Assembly: GCA_947095585.1 (NCBI GenBank)
Contig: OX352763.1
Span: 19,517,462 to 19,581,461 of the forward strand
Direction: 5' to 3'
Source: Nephrocerus scutellatus
Taxonomy: Eukaryota > Arthropoda > Insecta > Diptera > Pipunculidae
Length of the DNA: 64,000 nt
Shown: in pieces, positions 12,235 to 24,832 of the stretch
Position numbering within the stretch: position 1 is the stretch's first letter
Layout: the number at the start of each line of letters is the position of its first letter
Made by a program: the position numbers and the translations under genes
Notes under the pieces: model-generated
The model's database searches: none
What the model was told of the DNA's origin: nothing
The model's input: the letters and a program-made list of their open reading frames with translations, nothing else

Positions 12235-13960
12235 TAGTTTTTTTAAGAAGGACCCTTGCCCATATAGCCGACTCTGCGACCTGAAAAGATCTATTGTATC
12301 GGAAGGGTGTGACTATTCTAAGAGGCGTACCACCTTGCTAATGAAGGATAGTACATCCTTCGTAGCAAAGTTTCTCAATTCTGCTGCCGAACATTTTTCT
12401 TTATGGAAAATACGCCTCCTTAACCAATGTAATGCTGGGCATTCACAGAGAATATGCTCGGATGATTCGTCATCCTCTGAGCAAAACCTACATTCTGTAT
12501 CTGAGCCTAGATTAAGTTTTTTAGGCTGGAGTCGCAAGCCACAGAAAGATCACCCGCTTTCCGATGCTATCCTTGTCTAGATTAAGGATTTCATTGTAGG
12601 AAAAGGGCATGATTAATCCTTTGGATTGTCTCAGCCCCTGCACATTTTTTCAGTGGGCCAGATGAAGTTTGTTTTCCCAATTTTAATTCATCATTGTGGC
12701 GGCAGCCCAGTAGGGTTCAGATCCTATGAGCACAGACTCTAAGCCAGCATTTGCTATCTTCCGTCCTCATAATGAAGATTTGTAGGAGTGAAAGTCCTAC
12801 GAAAGCTTGTAATGCTAGGTGTTAGGGGTGATACCGAGAAAGGATAGCTTTTAAGCTTCTGAAAGTTAGTTGTCCGTGGCAACCAAACGATGGCCGCGTT
12901 AGTAATAATGGGCCTAATACATTCAGTATATCATTTTGGGATTTCGATTTAGTTCTGCGTAAAGGCGTCTACTTGCCTCCATGGCCCTAGTGGTGCGTTC
13001 GATGGCGGATTTCATATGAGAGTTCCAGTGACGCTAAATATATCGGCGTCACTAAAATTCTCATATCAATAATTTAAAGTGATGCCTTTGTTAGTGATAG
13101 GTCCTAGATTTACAAAATATGTAGATCGACTAGAAGATTGTCCATGACTAGTGACTACAGAAGAGGAGAAAGGACTCCTGGTTGGGGACAAACCTAAGCT
13201 GCGGTCATACACACAGATACTCGACCTTCAAGCATCGCCCTTATTCATTGGTTGGTCGCGGCTTCAATACCTCTTCTACGAATTAATCTTGCTATTGAGT
13301 TGCAGCCTGTGTTTTCGAATGCGCCCTAAATATCAAGGAATGCACACACAACTACTTCCTAGTAACGAAAAGATTCTTCTGTCTTCTTCAACAGGATAGT
13401 GAAGGTCACCTTTTGTGCTTTTACCTTTCCTGTATGCAAACTGACTTGAGTGTAGAGGGGTAGACAATTCTAGCCGTCATTGAATTTGAGGGCAAATGAT
13501 GCTAGACTTACAGGTCAATATGATTTGGGCAGCTAACTGGGCCTATCACTTGTTCTGGGGATAAAGATTACATTTTCATGTCTCCAGGTAGTCGGAATGA
13601 ACCCCCAGTTGTAGCTAGCTCTGAATTAAGAAATCATACCCGGCAGGCTGTGATCGATCGCCTTCTGTGAATGTGCTGGAAATGCGCTTTGAATGGTTTG
13701 AAGGAGCCTACGGCCCATTTTACCTTATCCGGACTGAAGATTTTACCGGATACACTATTTACTCTACTAGCAATGCAGACCCGTTGGTCAGATACGTGCG
13801 GATACGTCTGTAGTACACGAGTAGACGAATCTGAGAAATGAATCTACAGTAGAGTTCTAAGTGTATCCTCCAATTTGTCATCAAATTCAGTCAAATTTGG
13901 GACCACTGCGAAAGTATTTTTCAGCGATACTACAACACTGCAATTCTGTTTGGTTCCTTG
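12235..13960 (-). mobile_element. R1/LOA-type LINE remnant
   Basis: It starts with a T-rich tail. 12313-12537 reads CRFCSEDDESSEHILCECPA, the Cys-Cys-His-Cys motif that ends such ORF2 proteins. Reverse transcriptase pieces occur near 12940-13020 and around 13290-13370 (FLDIEGAFENT-like, motif A). 13680-13900 matches the pre-RT region of the 4418-5480 copy. Many stops and frameshifts. Confidence 0.65.
13014..13066. repeat. imperfect inverted repeat, 21-bp arms
   Basis: Arms at 13014-13034 and 13046-13066 share ATATGAGA/TCTCATAT and AGTGACGC/GCGTCACT. Two unpaired positions and one G-T pair lie between these blocks, and the loop is 11 bp. Confidence 0.75.
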
Positions 13961-15589
13961 TCATTCCTTTCCTATCTGTAATAAGATACGGAATCATCCT
14001 GTCGTTTTTGCAGTGATGTAGTAATAGTTCACCACTTTACATTAAAAATCGTTTGTTGTCAAGCACTCTTTTAATAAGACAATCGCAGGAAACCAATAGT
14101 GTAACCAGGCTTAAAACTAGCACCTGATTCTGGAACATTTATTTTATTAGTAGCTGTAATATGTGAGTTGTTATTTTAATTTGATTGCCATTTAATTTTT
14201 AAAACATACAAGTGGAAGTTATAAAATTGTACTTTGTCATATCGTTAATTAATACCAAAAAGTCAACTATTCAGCAATGCTCACCTGTTCATCCACATAT
14301 ATCTTCTTTCTATATTTTCGTATATCTACTTGAAAAACTATGACAGTGCTTATCCTATTCAGCGCAAAAAACTGCAGCGATAATTTGATTTTTGCACCCC
14401 ACCATCGGATAGTCAAACAACACAGACCTACTACTATACTACAATTAAAAAGACATCGTAGAATGACCCTCCTCGATGACAAATATTACCAAACATACTA
14501 TATGTTTGTATGACAAGATTAAAGATGCATTTAAAATACCATGATCCACATAGAAAAATATAGAAATATACAGTTACCGATGCTAACATAAATGATCGTT
14601 TATCATTTGCTTACTGTTAGAGAGCCGGTTGTAAAAGGGGCCGCGAGCGCAAATGATCATTGTGCAGTGGTGTGGTGGTAAACGAGTATTTGAATCTATT
14701 TTTGGAAACTAGATTAATTTTAGCCTGACAAAAATTTTCAAGTACACTGCCTCAAGATTTGTTTTTGTTTTTGCTGTCGCATCGAAATTGTGTTCCTTTT
14801 GGAGCCAAACATTAATAGACAATTTGTGCACTTGCGCCTTGGTTTGCTTTCAAGTGCAAATGCAAACACATTAGGATTGCGTAATTTATTTCTAAAGTCG
14901 ATGACATGACATGGTACAAGCACAAAAACGGGTACTACCTTTCAATGAATAATATTTGATTTAAATAAAATCGTACGAAAAGAAAAAAGGAAGCAACTTC
15001 TTGTACAAGTTAAACTGTTTGAGAATCATTAAACACTTATTTGTCCTTTACAGAAAATTCTACTTATTCCATTCATTATAATGAAGCGTATGAATCTACA
15101 AAAGCTTGTCAACGGACTCGATTTTACGCGATAGGTTTCAGGAGAGACTTGAGATCTTTAGATCTTTTTAAAACGTTTTCTCGCTTTCGTGTATAACTGT
15201 CTGTTTAGGTGGAATTTTGTAATTAATTTTATACTTACTTCCCATTGAGCTAGAGAATTGAAACTTTAAACATAGCTCAGAACTGGATGAACATTAACAC
15301 ACAAACCTAATTTGCAATTTGTTTCAGATCAGAGCAGACTACTACGCACAGTACTAAACGCTTTAAATTTCAAATGTATTTTTATTAGTTTACATATTTA
15401 CTATCTCTCTTCCATCATGTTTTGACGGCCAACCTCAAATTGCCTTGAGCCTTTTAGTTGAGAGCTAATTTTGGTATTCAATTACCGTGGTATAAAAATT
15501 TAAGAAAATTTCGAGAAATATCATAAAATTAAATTCTATACGGTCAGAAACAACTTGAAAATGTATCCCTTACTTAGATGTATCCCTTA
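13961..15589. other. no recognised feature
   Basis: AT-rich intergenic or intronic sequence without coding, repeat or RNA signals that I can support. Confidence 0.5.
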
Positions 15590-16200
15590 GGTAGATGACA
15601 AAGTTTCATAACAGACAACCGGGGTCCGGTCCTGGCCTCCCGCAAAAAGTCACTCCACCGGTCCCCATTTCGAGCCGATGTCATCCAGTCGTGTTCCTCG
15701 CTGTCGTGTTCCATAAATCCTACCGCAAAGGACTTTCTGAGCAGGATCCTCTTCGCTCATACGAGCTAGTAGTCCTGCCCACCGGAGCCTTCCGAGGTTA
15801 ATTCTCTTCACGATGTCGACATCGCGGTAACGCTTGTAGATCTCATCATTATAAAGTCCCCGGAATCGTCATTCCTCACATTCGGGGTCAACAATTCTCC
15901 GTAAGACTTTTCTCTCGAACGCGGATATGTAGCGTATGGGGCTATCCTGTCTTGAAAAATAGATGAGAAAATCGTAAACGCGGTACTCAACAACGTTATA
16001 CCACGATAATTGCTACAATTTGTAATATCTTCCTTCAGGCACAGGATGTCTCTTCGACAGTCTTCTGGCATAGCTTTTTCCTCCCATACTTGCACTATTA
16101 TTTCATGAATTGCTTGGTGTAATGTGGGGCCTCCTATTTTTATCAGTTCCTCTGGGATCCCATCAGATCACTGGGCGTTATTATTTTTGAGCCGATCGCT
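15590..16200 (-). mobile_element. RTE-type LINE 3' part
   Basis: - strand frames encode SNYRGITLLSTAF (RT motif), then after a deletion LTPNVRNDDSGDF, and near the end WMTSARNGDRWSDFLREART, the usual C terminus of this clade. Its 3' end (15595-15690) matches 24125-24225. Confidence 0.7.
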
Positions 16201-16429
16201 CTACTTCGTCTATGCTTGGTGGTGGTACTATTATATTGCAGATATTTTCTGCAGAATAATGATATTCTAAAGAGTTACTTCCGTCATTAGCACGTTGGTC
16301 ATGTTCGATCCTAAAGTTTGTTGAGTCGGTAACTAGGATTGAAAAAATTACTTGGACAAATACGACACTTCTATCCAAGGTTTTAGTATACAAGAAGTAA
16401 CAAACTCTTGACAATGTATTCTTTTTTGG

Positions 16430-16625
16430 GGTTTCCTATCACGTTGCAAGTAATTGTTTACTCCATCTGATCTGGCTAATATCTACAAGGCGTTTATACA
16501 TTCCAAACTTGAGCACAATTGTCATATCTGGACAGATGCGCCTAAGATCACTAAGAAAACGAGCGTTAAATCTTATCGGTGACGAAAACATTGCGTAGTC
16601 AATAGATTCGCCTATTATTAGGGTA
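16430..16625 (+). mobile_element. Jockey-type LINE fragment
   Basis: Encodes SDLANIYKAFIHSKLEHN and CHIWTDAPK, matching the C-terminal RT region at 18381-18617 and at 50320-50400. About 200 bp. Confidence 0.65.
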
Positions 16626-16801
16626 AGGAGTGTATCATATAATCAATACACCTTGCCATAACTTTCATTGACATGCATACTTTTAATTATTCTTATTTTC
16701 TTGATAAGTTCATGATTTGTAGTTCATTTTGTTTTTGTTTGTTTGCATTTACATCAAGTTTTTTTCTGTGCTTAGTTTTTTTTTTCATAAAATAGAAATT
16801 T

Positions 16802-16827
16802 AATATTTATTTTTCTTTCAGGTGAGT
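16802..16827 (+). promoter_or_regulatory. putative recursive-splicing (ratchet) site
   Basis: A pyrimidine tract ends TTTCTTTCAG (AG at 16820-16821) directly followed by the donor GTGAGT (16822-16827), a zero-length exon. This juxtaposition is the known fly ratchet-point pattern used to remove very long introns stepwise. It would imply a long + strand intron across this position. Confidence 0.45.
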
Positions 16828-17984
16828 ACAACTTAAAGAACAATCAAAAACTAAAAGATATCTGACCACATTACCACAACAACAATAATAATAAGTGTAA
16901 GTTTTTGTATTAATATATTATAACCACATTATATTTAGATGATTCTTAATTATCAACCAGGCGTATTCCAAGGAAATGTATTGAATTGATAACAAGTAAG
17001 TAATTTCACTTTAGGAAAGTGAAGGTCGCATTCAAAATTCGTCTTTATTTCGCTCGGCGTTATTTCACGGCACCGTATGTAAGCGCGCTTGCAAAACTAT
17101 ATTGTTAAATTGTTTAATTTAATTTAGTTTAACTTTCTTGCTGAGAAAGAAAAAATGTTGTTCAGGATAATGTTGAAAATGGTAATCAGATTTCAGAAAA
17201 TTTTGCTATAACTTCATGTTAGAGTTAAAGATATTTTTGGCTCTTGCAGTTTTAAAAGAGACAATTTACCCAGGTAAACATATGTACATGATTTACTTAA
17301 TCTTAATTATTTGTTATACCTATTAAAGTTCCTCTAAGATAAAATGCGAATAATATAGACTAGTCTCACGATCTACACTTAATACAAATACTAACACGAA
17401 TTATAAAGAGTGAACTAACGAATGGATGCTCGGGTTTTGTATTTGCAGCAAATTCCAAAAAAGCATCGAACTTTTTATAGAGTTTACTTTTTTTTGGACT
17501 TCTTTACTTTTCGTGCTTATCATTTTAACACGGAAACACAATTCGCCCATATTAGTTGAAGACAAGATTATGGCAGAGATGACCGCTTGAAGTTGCTGCG
17601 TAACATACCCCTGATATCATACACTCGTACAATAATAATTACTGCTATGTACATTTTGATTCAGTTGCTTTACTCTTGTTATTCCATTGCAAGTTTTTTA
17701 ACCTACGTCTGGGCGAGTTATAGATAAATTGCAGTCATAATAATAACATTATCTTAAAACAACCTGTTGGTACATGTATGTATGTGTATATACCCTGTAC
17801 ATGATATCACTTTTGTACATTGGTTATTGTATTGTTTTACAACTAAACGCACCATTAAATAATAATTTAAAATTGATCACAGTAAGTCAGTTGGTTCGAT
17901 GTTTGACTACATAAAGTTATTTTTTAACATTTTTTAATATTGAAAGTAAAATAGAATGACTGTCATTTAAGTACAGAGCAAAGG

Positions 17985-18240
17985 ACTTTCTTTTGAATCA
18001 AGCAGGGTTTTATCGATTCCATAGGTATAATTTTCAACAAAAGAGTTCGATGTCAGTCTCTAGTAAAATCCTTTGGAAATATCGAGTGCAACAACTTTGC
18101 TTTGTGAATAGACTTATTCCATTTTTCAGATAAGATATCAGTAGAACGTTGCAAGGAAAGTCTAAAACCGTTCTGCAGATCGCTAAGGATTGTTATTACA
18201 GGTATTGCATGAGCTACCGAAGAAAGGTCTAATGGTAGAA
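17985..18240 (-). mobile_element. Jockey-type LINE fragment, duplicate of 19000-19200
   Basis: Closely parallels 19000-19200 (GATTCCATAGG, TTTTCAACAAAAGAG, TTTGGAAATATCGAGTGCAA). It represents the RT palm A region in reverse. Confidence 0.6.
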
Positions 18241-18359
18241 ATGCGATGAGCTCGAGATGAGGCGGTTAGGTCAAAGGATGGGCGGGATGCATCTGAATAT
18301 TTATTTCGAAGACAGCTTGTGGAAAAAGCGATACAACAGTGACAAGCAGAAAACATTCG

Positions 18360-19720
18360 ATTGTTTTCGCGATATTAACGTCACCAATAAGTTTTATCGA
18401 CAATGCAGTTGTATTCAAGTTTAGGGCGAATATATGCCTTATAAATAGTATCCAGGTCAGAGGGAGTGAAATACATCTTGCACCGTTTTAAGAAACGTAG
18501 ACATTTCGCAGCATTCTTAGCGATGGTGAATATGGGGTCGTTCCAACGAAGCTTGTTGTTGACAAACATACCGAGTATTACGAGTTGTTCAGTTTCTTTG
18601 ATGCAAGATCCATTCATGGCTAAGGTTGGGGATTGAAATTAATCTTAGGCGACGATTAAATTCTACTCTATTGTGCAGTCGGCACCTTGTTATGCTGTCG
18701 ATGTCAGAATTTAGCGTGCCTAACAAACGTTGTTGTTCAAGTTGCACTTGCAATGAAGAGGACCTTGCAGAAATCGTGAAAGCTAAGAGTGCTGTTGTCA
18801 GTGAAAAAATGAATTGGATTAGAAGTAGCGGATAGGAGATCATTAATGAAAATGAGAAAGAGTGTAGTGGACAAAATAGAGCTTTGGGGAACACCGGCGT
18901 TTATGCGGTGAACATTGGAATTGTAACCATCCAATACGATCTGCATTAAACGGTCAGAAAGGTAGTTACTAGTCCAGTGAAGCAGGGCATAACTAACTCC
19001 ATAGGCATTTATTTTCGATAAAAGAGCTTGATGCCAGACTCAGTCAAATGCCTTGGGAATATCGAGTGCAACAACTTTGCTTTCACCCAATTTGTGAATA
19101 AATTGGTTCCACTTTTCAGCGAGATATACCATCAGATCAACTATAAAACGTTGCCTTCGAAAACCATACCATAAGGATTTTCTGAGAATCAAGGTATTGC
19201 ATAAGATTACAATTAATCATTTCCATGACCTTAGAAATTTCGGATGTTAGCGCTATTGGCCGATACGAGGAAAGAGATGACGGTTCGCCTTTTTTAGGAA
19301 CCGGCTTGTGAATACTACAATGGGAATAAGAAAAATAGAAAAGCATACGCAGTGATAATGCCAGCGGTAAAAAACAATTGCAAAACAATTGCAGGAATAC
19401 CATCAGGCCTAGCAGATTTATGAATGTTGAGATCATTTAATACTCAAGCTACTTGACGAGTACGAATGTAGATCGTACGATAGATAGAGATTTCTACTCT
19501 TGAAAGTACAGGCGGCAGCGTTGAGCTAGCTGCGAAATGTGATGATAGCAGATTGGCTTTGTGTACAGAGCTAACGGTTGGAATGTTATTGTGAATGAGC
19601 GTTTGAATTGAAGACGAGGCAAAGTTTTTAATTCGCGTACCGAATGACCAAGAATTCTTACTTCCTTTGGGACATTGGAGTATTATTTTAAAGAGGTTTG
19701 TTTTGCCTTCTTGAAAAAAT
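18360..19720 (-). mobile_element. Jockey-type LINE, RT domain, multiply frameshifted
   Basis: From high to low coordinate, frames encode PVPKKGEPSSLSSYRPIALT, then the palm region, then HRINAGVPQSSILSTTLFLI with LIFINDLLSATSNP, and finally the thumb (KRCKMYFTPSDLDTIYKAYI). The catalytic FADD has become FTDN. A relic of the same family as 49210-50835. Confidence 0.75.
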
Positions 19721-19889
19721 TACTTGTTTCTCATCGGATTTATTTTCGGTGCAAGACTCCCTTCGAATCATTCGAGGTGTTTTCCTCGCAATGATACCAC
19801 CAAACTATCATAGCAATTTTCTCAGTGCCACCAATGATAGTAGGCAGGTCAGTATATATTTCGTTAGAGTCAGTTGTAGAGTTCAGTGA

Positions 19890-21599
19890 GTCGGTCGCTT
19901 TTCATATTGGTCGAGGTCAACCATGATAATGGACACCAACCAACCAGTCGTAATCGCTTTTCCAATACTTTTGTTCCTACTTCGATTAAACCCTCTTGTT
20001 CTCTTGTTATTCGTTACATTTTACGGTAAAGCAGTACAGCATATAATTTTATATGGAATATCTTTGTTCTGCACAATTTCCAAAAGATGTAAGCAGTACC
20101 TGTAACGTTCACGTGTCTATTTTCCGCAAACAAGTGAACTTGCAATAAGCAGAGATTCAATTTAGCCAATTTTCATTTTCACAGATCTACAGAAACGCCA
20201 ACAATGCAAGTTATAACAAAGACTGATGACGGCATAAATAATTCTCTCTGTTGATGGCTCGCACCCTTTCTCGTGTTTTGCTTTACGTAATTGCGTACTA
20301 TTACAGGGGAAATTGCTGAAATTCCATAAACAGCAGAATGTGTTAATGCACACACAATCAACATTCGACCTACATAGTACATTCTTTTAAAATTTTTGAC
20401 TCGTAGCGGTCTTAATTGGATCTATGCAAAAGTCGATTCCCTATAAGAAGGAATACTATACTAACCCAACTTAATTTAAGACATTAATCAACTGTCGGTA
20501 AAAGCCTTTTCATTATATATACTTACGACTGTAGTAGTAGTGCTAATATTATGCACTGTGGACTGTCACATTTTGTATTAATGTGAATGCAAAATCACTT
20601 TTCTATACATTCAACTAATGGTATACTTTTCCGTAAAACTAATAGATATATCATGCCACATTTGTATACCGGCTAAGTGTTAAGGGCATTCAAGGTATGT
20701 TGCCGGTTTGCTTCACCTGTTGGCCAGAGTTAGAGTATTACTCTTTCTATATCGTACGTACATTAAGTTAATTTCAAGCGATTTAAATTGTTATTGAAAT
20801 TCTTCGATTACAGGATTTTCTCTCTGTACACAGATACGTATGTGTGCATGGAATTTTCATTTTTCTAGAAAGTGCAATTAAAATAACAGTTTCATATTAC
20901 ATTAAATTCATACATTTTTTCCAATTAGTTTATAATTTTCACCTTATCTTCACCTAACTGAAAATCTAACAATTATTATTGCAATTTCCTCTAGAATCTC
21001 TTTACGTTTGGCTTTTCGAATAATGCAATTCTCACAAAAGATTAACAGATCGTTTTAGCAGCTTAAGCCGTTTTAGATGGAAATGGTAACTTAACTTTTG
21101 CCTGCACGTTGCTGTTGCATCATTGGCGCTCCTTTTAGCAGGTAGTTTACGTTTAAATACATGTGTGTGAGTGTGTGTAGCATAAGCAATCATTAAACTG
21201 TCACTTATCTGCATTTTATTTGCCAGTACTTAGAACAGCGATAGACAGCTTTGATGGAAATCAGTATATAAACTGGTATAAGTAACCGCACAGGTGTCTG
21301 GCCAGTATCAGAAGCTGCAACAACATCACCTTAAATGTATATACACTCCCAATCACTTGATTGAGTCCACATTTTTTGCAACAGTTTTTCGCGATTTATA
21401 CCTCTAGGAAATTTATTTGGCGGAAATATTTGCTACCTGTGAGTAAGTACATATCTTCAAAAAAAAAGCCATAAAATTAAGGAGGAAATCAAGAAAATGC
21501 ATGGGAATTTCCCGAATTCTCATCATGAACTGCTTAAAAAATGGTAAACTAGTTGCGTAGGTGAGCCACTTGAAAATGAAAGAAATGTTTACATTTTCT
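19890..21599. other. no recognised gene
   Basis: Contains TATATAA at 21265 with a TCAG at 21308, too far apart for a standard promoter. A short - strand frame (20382-20179) opens with a hydrophobic stretch but has no family signature. Confidence 0.4.
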
Positions 21600-21880
21600 G
21601 GGTATTAAACTTTTATTTACTATGTTTTTATCCATTAATAGTGAGTATGCCCACCATTTTTTGACAAAAGATCTATAAGAAGGGTTTGCATTGAATCGTA
21701 CAGTGGTTTTAAATAATTAGGCAAAATCCCGTCACATGCATCTCGGATAGTTTCGATTAAGGCGTCTTTATATTCAAATTGCCTACCAGCCTCATAAGCT
21801 TTTCGTGATAGATGAACCCGAACGGTTTCGTCTGGTGAATAGGGCGGCCACGACAAAAGAATTTCCACCTTTTGTCCAGC
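21600..21880 (-). mobile_element. Tc1-like transposase C-terminal relic
   Basis: The frame reads LLSWPPYSPDETVRVHLSRK, then EAGRQFEYKDALIETIRDA, and ends GGHTHY. This is the end of a Tc1/mariner DDE transposase. The stretch that normally holds the third catalytic acid (PIENLW) is deleted, so the protein would be dead. Confidence 0.75.
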
Positions 21881-22662
21881 CTCTAGCTACCCTGGAAAAC
21901 CTATAGTAGGTCTTATAGGTCGTCAGGTGTACGACGGTAGTCAGGTGTACGACAAGCATAAATCACAACTCAAACCAATTATTACCACAAACCCACCCAC
22001 CCAATTCACATCTGAGCTTGTGTTTAGTCGTGAAATTCAATGAAATTCAAATCAAAGTGGAAGAAGAAAACGCGCTCCTGTCGGTCATCCTAGCAATTTG
22101 TGGTGTCAGCTTATAAATATTTTATTAATTAATTCCATGAAAGAATCTACATGGAAAACCCTTTCAAAAAAACGATCAACTTTGTTTGTCTTGATGTGCT
22201 TCGTGGTCCTATCTTGTTGTTGTGGGATAAGTTCTTGAAATAAGAAGTAAGAGGAGTAAAAAGTTACACCCAGTTTTCATATATGTTGTAGCTTGCAAGG
22301 AAACAAACACACATCTGTTGTTTAGGCTTAGAAATTCGTATTCCAGCAACAGCAAACATTTGTTACTATTTCCGTTCATGTTCGCCAGAGAGCATGTCGC
22401 TTGGAAATGTTTTGTGTTTTCGGATGAATTGGTTAAAACTTCTTTTTCCACGATTTAAGAAAACTTATTTGGCAATACATCACAGCCATCATAAAGTTTT
22501 ATGATGTGGGGAGCAAGCAACTATGGCACAATCGAATTAGAGTTTATAACTACTACAATGAACAGAAATAGCAACAAATATTTGCTGAGACGGGTATTGG
22601 AAGAATATTTTTGGACACAAATAGCAGTAACAAATTTCCTAGAGGTATAAATATTGAAAGTG

Positions 22663-22892
22663 GGGGTCATGGCTAAGTGGATAAGTGCATGGCTTCTGAG
22701 CAGGAGGTTCGTGGTTCGTATCCCAGTAACACTAAAAGAGTATTTTTCATGGTCCCACCTCTTGCGAATGTCTGCCAAACGTCCGAGAGTTTTAACTTGT
22801 CACGGAAAGCTTCTCATTTCACCGTTTGGATACGGTAGGTCCCCTCCATTTGTGTTCAACGTAACGGTCTGTCGCGCCGAATATTATTATTA
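22663..22892 (+). mobile_element. tRNA-derived SINE
   Basis: The head looks like a tRNA: 7 nt, then A box TGGCTAAGTGG (22670-22680) and B box GGTTCGTATCC (22713-22723, one change from consensus), 33 bp apart. A body of about 160 bp follows, with an (ATT)n tail at 22882-22892. No fold to a full cloverleaf and no terminator, so it is a SINE rather than a tRNA gene. Confidence 0.7.
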
Positions 22893-23120
22893 TCTATATA
22901 TATAAAAATGAAATGTTGTTCGTTGGCCAACGCATCACTTGAGAATGACTTCTAAAATACCTTTAAAAGACTACTAAAAAGACTCTCAAAAGACCTACAA
23001 AAGACCCCTGAAAGACCCCCTAGATGACCCTAATTTCAAATAGCTCTTCACAAATTCACAAAACGATCACAAACAAATTTATTGAAAGTTGGACCGCACA
23101 ACGTCTGTCGGGTCAGCTAG
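22893..23120 (+). mobile_element. non-autonomous Helitron, 228 bp
   Basis: Starts TCTATATATATAAAAATGAA and ends CTAG, flanked by A on the left and T on the right, as Helitron insertion between A and T requires. A bulged hairpin (GACCG / CGGGTC) lies just before the end. The interior (22955-23035) is a degenerate tandem of AAAAGAC-type units of about 11 bp. Confidence 0.75.
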
Positions 23121-23667
23121 TTATTTATAAATCGCAAAAAATATGGCTTCAATCAATTTATTGTGAGTGTATATGAAAATTTTTTGTTGTTTGATCGTTT
23201 TCTAGAGATTCTGGTTGAGCCGTTAGTATGTTGTTAAACGAACAACGTAACAGTTACAGTACTACAAAAAGCAAAAAGTTGTTTGGTGCCTGTTGCGTTA
23301 GGTGCGTATCTGAGGAAGTAGTTGTGTCCACATTGTGCGAATTGTATGAATTGTTCTCGTGCCGAAAACCCATTGAGTTAGCCATGCGTTTCTGTTCGCA
23401 TTTGATCTGGAGATTTTGTCTTTGAGTCAGTCCTAATTAGGACTGATAGTGCTTCGGCTATTGACATGTAGCCGCAAACGCATATTATGGCATGGTGTAC
23501 TCATGCCAGTATTTTAAACAACGAGGAATCCAGAGAACAATAATACACACAGGTTATAATACTCGTAATAATATATTATTTGCCATTTGTAAATGAACAA
23601 CTAGGCTAAGCACAAGAACAGAGTGCACTGAGAAAAAAGGCCGATTGGAAATTATGTTTTTGTTTAT

Positions 23668-23870
23668 TTTTAAAAACTTTTATTTAACTTGACTTGACCA
23701 CTAGTTGTCTGTCTGTTTCAACTTCTTTGAGGTTGTTTTTAACCAACTTTCACACGTCCTATAGAGCTGAAATTAAGTGAGCAACTCAGTCTTATTGGCC
23801 ATTTGTGGTCGCCGGTGTGTGTGACGTGTCGCGCATAAAAGTTGTTAACGTTAATTTCCCTAAATCGTGA
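23668..23870 (+). repeat. GCGCGTG-rich dispersed repeat, copy 1
   Basis: Begins TAAAAACTTTTATTTAACTT and carries one unit with ACACGTCCTATAGAGCTGAA and GTGACGTGTCGCGC. Same family as 24833-25400 and 36705-37030. Confidence 0.6.
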
Positions 23871-24124
23871 AAGGTCGCTAAGGTAGTACATTTTCAAAAA
23901 TCTGCATACATACATTATCCCTAATAAAAACCTTAAAATTACATCTTAACATTTAACCAGCTACCAAGTCTTGAGGATTAAAACCAAATCAAAAATGCAT
24001 TTTTTCGAGTTGTCAATAGGTTTTTTTTCTAGACCTTTAAAACAGTTTGCAATGATGGATTCATCAAAAAACTTGCAAATATAAAACTTAGCACTTAGTA
24101 AAAATACTAAGCTATATATTTCAT

Positions 24125-24235
24125 AGGGATGCAAAACTGGATGACATCGGCTCAAAATCGGGGCCGGTGTTGAGACTTTTTGTTGGAGGCCAGGACCGGA
24201 CCCCAGTTGTAGAGCCAAACATGATGGTGATGATA
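24125..24235 (+). mobile_element. RTE-type LINE 3' end
   Basis: Reverse complement of the block at 15595-15690. Encodes WMTSAQNRG and EARTGP, the C terminus of the element. Confidence 0.6.
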
Positions 24236-24488
24236 TATTTCATAGATTTTTTTACGGTTCATAAAAACTGTTTCTTTTGGTGTTTCTCAGGGATCAATAT
24301 GTGGCCCGTTTCTTTTTAATTGCAAGCCGACGAGACATTAAATGGTACTTTGGAAGCATCTCCACAGCTACTTACAGATTGCGATTTTGGAAGTGAAAAT
24401 GCTTATCATATTCCTTACAATTGTTACAAGCTGAACCTAATCCCCTAAATTATGAAGCGTTATATTGAAAATTGCAGTGACTAATTAT

Positions 24489-24531
24489 TATATGAGTGAT
24501 ATTATATGAGTGATATTATATGAGTGATGTC
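24489..24531. repeat. short tandem repeat, 14-bp unit, three copies
   Basis: ATTATATGAGTGAT is repeated three times in a row with a slightly changed last copy. Confidence 0.75.
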
Positions 24532-24832
24532 CGTTTAATCCATAAGTTAGAAATGTTAGGTTACATATTGATTTCATGTATTAATAAATAAAATTGTATA
24601 GATCGGAAACTGAGAAAATTATATTGAATCAATAGGCAAGAAATAGAAAATTTGTAAATATTGCAAAATTCTATAAAACGTTAAAGCGGACTTAATAGCC
24701 CAGCGTATGACATATTGAGTATTCTATAAATCAATGCCACTGGTTGATTACGTTTTTGTTTTCGTTCGCAAATGTGACCAAGTAGAATTTAACACAGCAA
24801 TTACCACAAGTTTTAATTTCATAATATAACTT

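Noticed and set aside
16822..16836. Terminal coding exon reading VSTT and a stop after the 11054-11176 exon
   Set aside because: In phase 0 the frame stops after four codons. The AG|GTGAGT layout is better explained as a recursive splice site.
20179..20382. Short - strand frame with a signal-peptide-like start
   Set aside because: 67 codons, no matching downstream exon, and a second frame on the same strand is open as well.
21265..21311. TATA-box promoter
   Set aside because: The distance from TATATAA to the nearest initiator-like TCAG is about 45 bp, and no exon or donor follows.
22663..22735. A real tRNA gene with A and B boxes
   Set aside because: The B box is imperfect, acceptor arms do not pair, and the unit continues into a SINE body with an (ATT)n tail.
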